DNA of 64,000 nucleotides from positions 32,356,468 to 32,420,467 of the forward strand of contig QVOM02000073.1 of the NCBI GenBank assembly GCA_003586115.2, in the 5' to 3' direction. Shown one piece after another: positions 58,190-64,000 of this stretch (positions within the stretch are counted from its first letter, which is position 1; every line of letters begins with the position of its first letter). The position numbers were made by a program, and so were the translations under genes. This DNA comes from Salvator merianae. Its lineage: Eukaryota; Chordata; Lepidosauria; Squamata; Teiidae. The notes below the pieces were generated by a model. It saw nothing but the letters and a program-made list of their open reading frames with translations. It was not told the origin of the DNA and did no database searches.

Positions 58190-60108
58190 TTTTACAGATA
58201 CCTGGTGGGTGAAGTGGGAGGTCCAGTGCTTACTCAGATTTGCCCTTCCAAATATCTGATGCAGCACCAGTTCAGGAATGGGGGAGCTCTCTCTCTCACC
58301 TGATGTCTTTTCTGCTCTATGACATGTGTAAGGATCCATCTATGTCACTTTTGGAAGCTTGCTGTAATAAATCTGTGAAACCCTTCCAGGACAAAGTCAC
58401 TCAGATTTTCACATAGAATTGGACTCCACAGTTGGAAAGGGTCTGTTGGAGAAATCCATAGCACCAATTTTTCCTATTATATTGGATCAGTTTTGATTAC
58501 TGCAGTCTGAGGAAGTGGGCAAACTACTTGCATGGGACTGGCCAGCCACTTGTCTCCTTGATTCTTGTCCTTCATGAGTAATGAAAGCTAGCTGGAGGTA
58601 TGGCTGGATTGGTTCAGAGAAATAAATTCCTCTTTGTAGGACATGCAGGTACCAATGGCATTCAAGTGAGCTGAGGTACACCACTTCTAAAGACGATCTC
58701 CCTGGATCCAGAAGTATTAAATAAGTACTTGCCAGTTGCTAATATTGCCTTTGTACAAGGTGCTGGAGAGAGAGCTGACTACCCAATTGCAGGCATGCTT
58801 GGAGGAAACAGATTATCTAGACCTATTCCAATCTGGTTTCAGGTGGGAGTTTGAACTGAGACTACCTTGGTTGCTCTGATGGATGACATTTATCAGGAGA
58901 GGGACAGGGACAATGCAACCCTATTGGTTCTCCTTGATTTTTCAGCAGTGACCACAGTATCCCCTTTGAAGACTGGGATTTGGAAGCACTGTTCTACAGT
59001 GGTTTTCTTCCATGTCCAAAGTAGGCTCCAGAAAGCAGCAAGGAAGGGGACACCCTGGGAACAATCATGTGACGTTCCCCAGGGCTGGTTCTGTATCCTG
59101 TGCTCCTATGTGAAGCCATGGTGAGAGGTTATCAGGAGTTTTGGAGTGAGGTTCCATAAGTAGACTGATGATACTCTTACTGAATGAAGGGAGGCAGTTC
59201 AGGTGCTTCATTGCTGTCTGGAGGCAGTAATGGACTGGGTGTGAGCCAATAAACTGAAATTGAATCCAGATAAGATGGAGGTACTATTTATCATACCATT
59301 CCAAGACCAAGAAGTTAAGGGATACCCAATTCTGAATGGGGTCATTTTGACCAAGGAGCAACAGAATAATCTGGGGCTGCTCTGTTGTTTGAGACCCATG
59401 TAGCATTGGTAGCCAGGAATGTCCACCTCCATCTCCAACTGGTTTATCAGCTTCAGTATTTCCTGGATATGGACAATTTGATCATGATGATCCATACTCT
59501 GGTAACCTCCACACTAGACTGCTGTAATCTGCTCTATACAGGTTACCCTTGAAGATGTACTGGAAACTAGTACTAGTGGAAAATACAACAGCTCAACTGT
59601 TGATTGGTGTTCTGGCTGAATGCACATCACACCCATCTTTCAAGATCTGCACTGGATGCTACTAAGTCCAATTCAAGCTGTTGATGTTAACATATAAAGC
59701 CATAAATGGCTTGGACCCCAATTATCTGAAGGAGTGCATTTTCCCACATTGCTTTGAGATAGCAAAGGAAAGGCTTTCTGGTAGTTCTGCCTCTCTCAGA
59801 GGTGCAAGGGTTTGTGACATGCAAGAAGAACTTTTCTGTGGTAGCCCCCAGGCTCTGAAACAGCCTCCCTTTGGAGGTTCACCAGGCATCTTCATGATAT
59901 GGTTTGCAGCACCTAATTAAAACATACCTCTTCACCTTTGATACCTTTGATGCTTAGCTTCCTATGAATGTTGCTCTGCCAGGAGGGGAGGGTTATATTT
60001 TAGGTATGTTTTAGATTTCCTTGTGTATTTTATCTTTTTATTGTTGTGACCCACTCTGGTGCCTTCAGGTGAAAGCTAGGATATAAATTCTAAAATAAAT
60101 TAAATAAC
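58190..60108 (+). mobile_element. L2/CR1-like LINE, 3' 1.9 kb of ORF2 plus tail, dead
   Basis: Plus-strand frames read in order as the 3' part of an L2/CR1-type ORF2: LRKWANYLHGTGQPLVSLI (about 58510-58565), a damaged LDPEVLNKYLPVANIAF (about 58700-58750), TETTLVALMDDIYQERDRD and LLVLLDFSA (58857-58947, motif A, Asp kept), VPQG (about 59075), then TDDT with a stop in place of the Tyr of YADD (59161-59175), ANKLKLNPDKMEVLFI (about 59240-59292) and LMLTYKAINGLDPNYL (about 59680-59733). The 3' end carries GTGACCCACTCTGGTGCC, GGATATAAATTC and an AAATAAATT tail. Frameshifts, deletions (motif B region) and stops make it inactive. The 5' part is missing, as usual for truncated copies. Confidence 0.85.
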
Positions 60109-61387
60109 TTTTCTGACATTTCTGCTGATGAAAGTTGGTCAGCAAATGGACACCCTGATCTCTTATTAGTCACAAGTTTCTGCATCCAAAGGAAACTGGG
60201 AGAACAGAACACAGTTGAGTACTAGTGTATATGATCTCTGTGTCCTATAACTAAAACCTTATTGACAGTTTATAGATTGCATGTTCCATTGTTTAAACAG
60301 TTTAGAGTTTCTCTAAATGTAGTGTGGCAGGCTTGCTGAGGTATCCTCTTGAAGCTTTTGTAAGAGTCAGCCCCATTCAGCTTTAAAAAACAACATACAC
60401 AGTGTTTATTTCTTAAAATAATAGGTATAAAAATAAAGCAAATCTGAAAAGGTATAATCCTCTCTATAGCACATTCTGCAAATTCTTAAAACATTTTTTT
60501 AAAAAAAGCAAACAAAAATATGAGAAGAATGATACCCCTTAGATAGTGATGAAATTACAGCTTACTAGAAAATGTTAAAAGCTAGTAGAGCACCAAGAAC
60601 AACTGCAGAATTCATTTAAAAAGGTCAGTCAGTGCCTTAAATATTTAAATGTAACATGCCAGATTATTCTGCCCTCTGCTGGTGGTCATGAATCATTTTG
60701 ATCAGTTTTTGCTCAGCATGCCTTACAATGAAATTTAAACGAATGTTACATTAAATTAGTCCTCTGCTTTCTGAAATTTTTTTAGGAATGTCTGTTTTCT
60801 TAGGATGCAAGAGAAGGGCACAAATGTAGATGACAGGGAAATTTAATTTTTACAAGCAAAAGACCAACCAATTGCAATATGAAAATTAAGTTACAATAGG
60901 AATGCGGCACTGTCAGAAAGAACTGGAGGAAATAAACCCAAATAATCAGTGCATAAATAACAGCCATGATAGAGGAAAAATCATATGAGAAAAAATATTT
61001 TGCTGGTATCCAGTAATAACATATAGATTTTATTTGCACAAACATGCGAGAATACTGATTTAAAACAAATAATCTATAGGATTAGAAACCAAACAACTTC
61101 AGCAGACACTATAGCATTTATACTATGTTTTTAGGCAATATTAAGTTCCCCAGTCTTCTTGGGAAGAACTAATGCAGTTCCAACAAACATGCTGATTTAG
61201 ACGCAAAATTGGCTTCAGCTTATTACTGTATCCAGCTGCATGTTTCACCCATAAAGTTTGGGAGTCCTTTGAGAAATTTTTGATGTGGTACAAGGGCTAC
61301 TCTTCCATCCCTCCACTTGGAGAGGGGTGTTCCATTCAGAGACAGGTGGCGGTAGGCAGGCCTCCAAGCTTTTAATTGATGCCTTGG
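60109..61387. other. Unassigned noncoding sequence
   Basis: AT-rich text without a recognised gene or repeat copy, apart from the CTCF-type motif at 60668-60685. Confidence 0.5.
60668..60685 (-). promoter_or_regulatory. Strong CTCF-type motif
   Basis: The minus strand reads CCACCAGCAGAGGGCAGA; the core CCAGCAGAGGGCAG fits all 14 positions of CCASYAGRKGGCRS. The flanks are AT-rich, so the motif stands out in base composition. CTCF binds such sites to set chromatin loop anchors; occupancy here is inference. Confidence 0.5.
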
Positions 61388-61465
61388 TGGTTTAAAGCAT
61401 GGATGCTTTACCCTAAAATATCCAAATACAGCAGAATAAATAAGTGATGTCTGAATGCAGCTTTA
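61388..61465. mobile_element. End of a DNA element, partner of the 30.8-kb copy
   Basis: TAAGTGATGTCTGAATGCAG then CTTTAG at the right end and AAAGCATGGATGCTTTACCC inside match the 30813-30880 copy in inverted orientation. The other end is not identified. Confidence 0.55.
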
Positions 61466-62342
61466 GAGATTAATGTCAAGTGAGTATGAAGAGAAGTAAA
61501 TGAACATACAACATGGATCCCTCCCTCCCATCCTGGTGACAAGCCAACAGCAAACTCCCTTACAAAGAACGTGATTTAAAGTTTACTGTACATACTATGC
61601 CAAGGCGCAGAACATTGGCTTGGCAAATCTCAATAACTTTTTCAAAATATACAAATGTGTCTTACCTTAACTATGAACTTTAATAAGGCCATCTAATATT
61701 AGGCAACCGATTCATATGTTCTTCAGCACATCTGCTATAAATTGTCCCTCATGATCATTTTTTTCCCAACTCAAATACCTCATGACCATTTTTTCCCAAG
61801 TTAAATTCACAAATACCCAGATCTCCTTCTGTAATACTTTTTTCAGACCAGCAACTTTAATGTATTGTCTTCGTCTCTATGGAGACTGGCAGAAACTAAG
61901 GTCCAGACATCCAAGTATATTGTCACTCAAGTGTAAAATTATATTTTCTACCACCCACTTTGCTAAATTAAGGACTCATTATGAATTAAAGTTAATAAAT
62001 CTTTAGACAAACAAACCTGACCCTATGAAATTTTAACTAGTGTTTTCATTATTATTCCAATTATAGTAATTTCTAATAGTCCAAGATGTTATAAAACCAC
62101 AATCCTATTATATAATGATATATAAAGTACATTGTCCACTTCCCAAAATTTGATGAACAAATATGTAGTACAATCTGTTCATCTACAACTGAATTTTGGC
62201 CACAAGTGAGTACAATGTAGAAACCTGATCAGTTTGACTTTTAAACTGAACTGAGTTGTATCACATTCTCTCAGCAAGAATCAGCCATCTTAAATCACGA
62301 TCGAGGGCCAACACTAACATTCTGATCTCTCAGGAAGGCAAG
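61466..62342. other. Unassigned AT-rich noncoding sequence
   Basis: No gene or repeat family recognised. Confidence 0.5.
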
Positions 62343-62371
62343 ATTTTATTTTATTATTTTATTTTATTTTA
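62343..62371. repeat. (TTTTA)n microsatellite
   Basis: Five to six TTTTA/TTTTATT units. Confidence 0.9.
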
Positions 62372-62659
62372 GTGCTCAGCATTTAGCATACAGATCCAGT
62401 GAACCCCGTAACACAAGTTCTTCTGCTTTTGTACACTGCAAAAACATACCTCAAAAATTTCTGAGGCAACTCCAGTTCCTCACAGCATATTTTTTGCAAA
62501 AGATAGACAATTCTCTGTAGCCAAATCACATTGGTAAAAGCAGCTCATCTTAAGTATGCATCTTTAAATGGGACTGACAAGTTTGATTAAGTGGCATGCA
62601 GTTCCTTATGAATATTTTAAATTTTATTTTTCCCTGGAGATTTGGCTGGCTAAGATATG

Positions 62660-62760
62660 GTATAACATAAGACTTGCCCTGGTGGACTGGACCAGTAGCC
62701 AGTCTAGTCAGGTAGTCTATTTTCACAGGCAAATGGAAGCCCACAAGCAGCATACTGACA
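62660..62760 (+). mobile_element. Reptile repeat fragment (CTGGACCAGTAGCC type)
   Basis: GCCCTGGTGGACTGGACCAG, AGTCTAGTCAGGTAGTC and GAAGCCCACAAGCAGCA follow the order of a widespread reptile repeat whose longer copy lies at 63530. Family name not certain. Confidence 0.5.
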
Positions 62761-62871
62761 CAAAGTAATGGAAGTTGCTCAGAGTCTAATGGCATTGGCC
62801 TTTAGAGGCTTGCTGCTTCCTCCCACAAGAATTGTATGTTTGCTCAAACAATATGTTTCCAACAAATCTTA

Positions 62872-63010
62872 TCTATTCTATGCAGTTTTATCCTGCCCTT
62901 TAGCCTTCAAAATGATGGCTTACAAAAGGTTAATAATATGAGGCACATCCTTGCCCTCAGGGTTACAATTTAATACATTCGAAAGACAAGGATTAGGAAA
63001 TAGGAAAGTT
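62872..63010 (-). mobile_element. L2/CR1-like LINE/SINE 3' region, minus strand
   Basis: On the minus strand: TTGTAACCCTGAGGGCAAGG, TTTTGTAAGCCATCATTTTG and AAAGGGCAGGATAAAACTGC, a typical 3' region and tail hairpin. No coding part recognised. Confidence 0.55.
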
Positions 63011-63529
63011 AAAAGAAAAGAAAATCTTTTCTGGGACCTAGGGGTTTGTCCCTGAAATCGCATCCACTCACCTAAAACCAGACAGTTCTTTGAACCTGTG
63101 GGGTGTCACTTGGGAAGCAACAGGCTACCACTGAGGTCTCTTCCCCACTCACCTTAAGCAAGAAGACAGGTAAGTGTGATGACAGATTTCTCTTGAGCAA
63201 TAATAAGAAATGTCTTATCTTGTTTCTGAAGAAAAAAAAAATCTAATAACAATAGACATAAATGTTTTATTTCCACAATCTAAATAAAATCCTGCAACTA
63301 ATTTCTTACCGTAACAGTAGCTAGGTATGCAACTGTGTGGTCTGGTTTTGGTATCCATTTTCTATTTTACTGTTTTCTGCAGTCAACTCTGTTAAGTAAG
63401 GTAGTTTTTACTGAAGTGTTTAATATTATGTTTATTTTTTAAAAAAATGCTATTTAATTATACTTCATTCTGTATTTTACATAGACTGCCTGGAAACATT
63501 AAGTTTGTTTTGTTTTTTTGTTTTTTTTA

Positions 63530-63780
63530 AGTATATTATAAGACCATACAATATGCCCCAGTGGATTGGACCCAGGGCCCATTTAGTCCAGCAGACTACT
63601 ATCACAGTAGCCAATCAGCTGTACAGGGAAGTCAACCAGCAGGACACGAGCACACAGCTTGTCCTCTTCACAGCTGGCCTTCAGAAGCATACCACTTCCT
63701 ATTGCAATCAGGGCTAACAGCTATAGATAGCCCTGATTTATATTAACTGATCCAAACCTTTTTTGAAACTAGTTACCATG
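63530..63780 (+). mobile_element. Reptile repeat, longer copy
   Basis: CCAGTGGATTGGACCCAGGG, CCCATTTAGTCCAGCAGAC, CACAGTAGCCAATCAG, CTTCAGAAGCATACCACTTC and AGCTATAGATAGCCCTGATT follow in order a repeat that is common in squamates (opening: CAGTGGCCCATCTAGTCC). Shorter copies are at 35515 and 62660. Name and class not certain from memory. Confidence 0.6.
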
Positions 63781-64000
63781 TTCCATTTGCCTCTACACAG
63801 GCAGAAATATACTAGTTTTATCTGAAGAAAGGGTCAGCTGACAGTGGCAGGACACTACAACTGTTTAGAAGTGGTCCAGGCAAAGGGACTGACGACACCC
63901 ATGTTTTTATACACTTTCGATTAATCTCCATAGCAAAGAATACACAGCAAAAAGGGGAGGCAGGATTTCCCTTTTGCACAGTCTAACCCAAAAGGAACAT

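Noticed and set aside
1..64000. CRISPR array or bacterial operon
   Set aside because: The only regularly spaced repeat (8.7-9.4 kb) is a contiguous diverged tandem array without spacers, and the window has vertebrate retroelements throughout.

Overview
The window looks like intergenic or deep-intronic DNA from a vertebrate, most likely a squamate reptile (lizard or snake). It is AT-rich, with no dense reading frames, no operon-like layout and no convincing exon chain. It is full of decayed interspersed repeats. Remnants of at least three LINE lineages (L2/CR1-like, RTE/BovB-like and R4/Dong-like), tRNA-derived SINEs and many non-autonomous inverted-repeat DNA elements occur together, a mix typical of lepidosaur genomes. 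The assignment rests on repeat recognition from memory, not on a search. No host gene, rRNA, tRNA gene, CRISPR array or intact mobile element was found.

Layout: 0-7.4 kb is mostly unassigned AT-rich sequence with homeodomain-type motifs (about 0.5-0.93 kb), a short inverted-repeat element (3.1 kb) and a long TCC/TTC tract with one unresolved base (5.0 kb). 7.4-13.8 kb holds an inverted-repeat element, a BovB-like scrap, a diverged 70-bp tandem array (8.7-9.4 kb), a LINE scrap, an R4-like LINE 3' end (11.8-12.9 kb) and another inverted-repeat element. 13.8-22 kb holds an unassigned block, a minus-strand L2-like LINE end, a SINE and a palindrome-rich element (19.4-20.1 kb). 22.3-24.1 kb holds an unassigned 190-codon ORF and an RTE LINE carrying two nested inverted-repeat insertions. 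26.2 kb has a 178-bp fold-back element. 27-30.6 kb is quiet AT-rich DNA. 30.6-36 kb has LINE tails, two SINEs, a purine microsatellite and a second copy of the 3.1-kb element. 38-43.3 kb has GAT and GAA microsatellites, a possible 72-nt exon and two larger DNA-element copies (41.2 and 42.7 kb). 45.8-54.9 kb has a DNA-element end, a long GA/GAAA tract, a SINE with a CTCF-like motif, another short element and the partner of the 41.2-kb element (53.7-54.9 kb). 56-64 kb has a third short element, the largest LINE relic (58.2-60.1 kb), a strong CTCF-type motif (60.67 kb) and several reptile-type repeat fragments.

The LINE relics carry frameshifts, stops and lost catalytic residues, so they are fossils. 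The DNA-element copies contain no transposase that I can see and were presumably moved by enzymes encoded elsewhere. I found no undescribed functional system. The most informative structures are the nested insertions in the RTE relic, the 70-bp array, the fold-back and palindrome-rich elements, the family of GGCCCTTTCTGCAC-ended elements, and two CTCF-type motifs, one of them inside a SINE.
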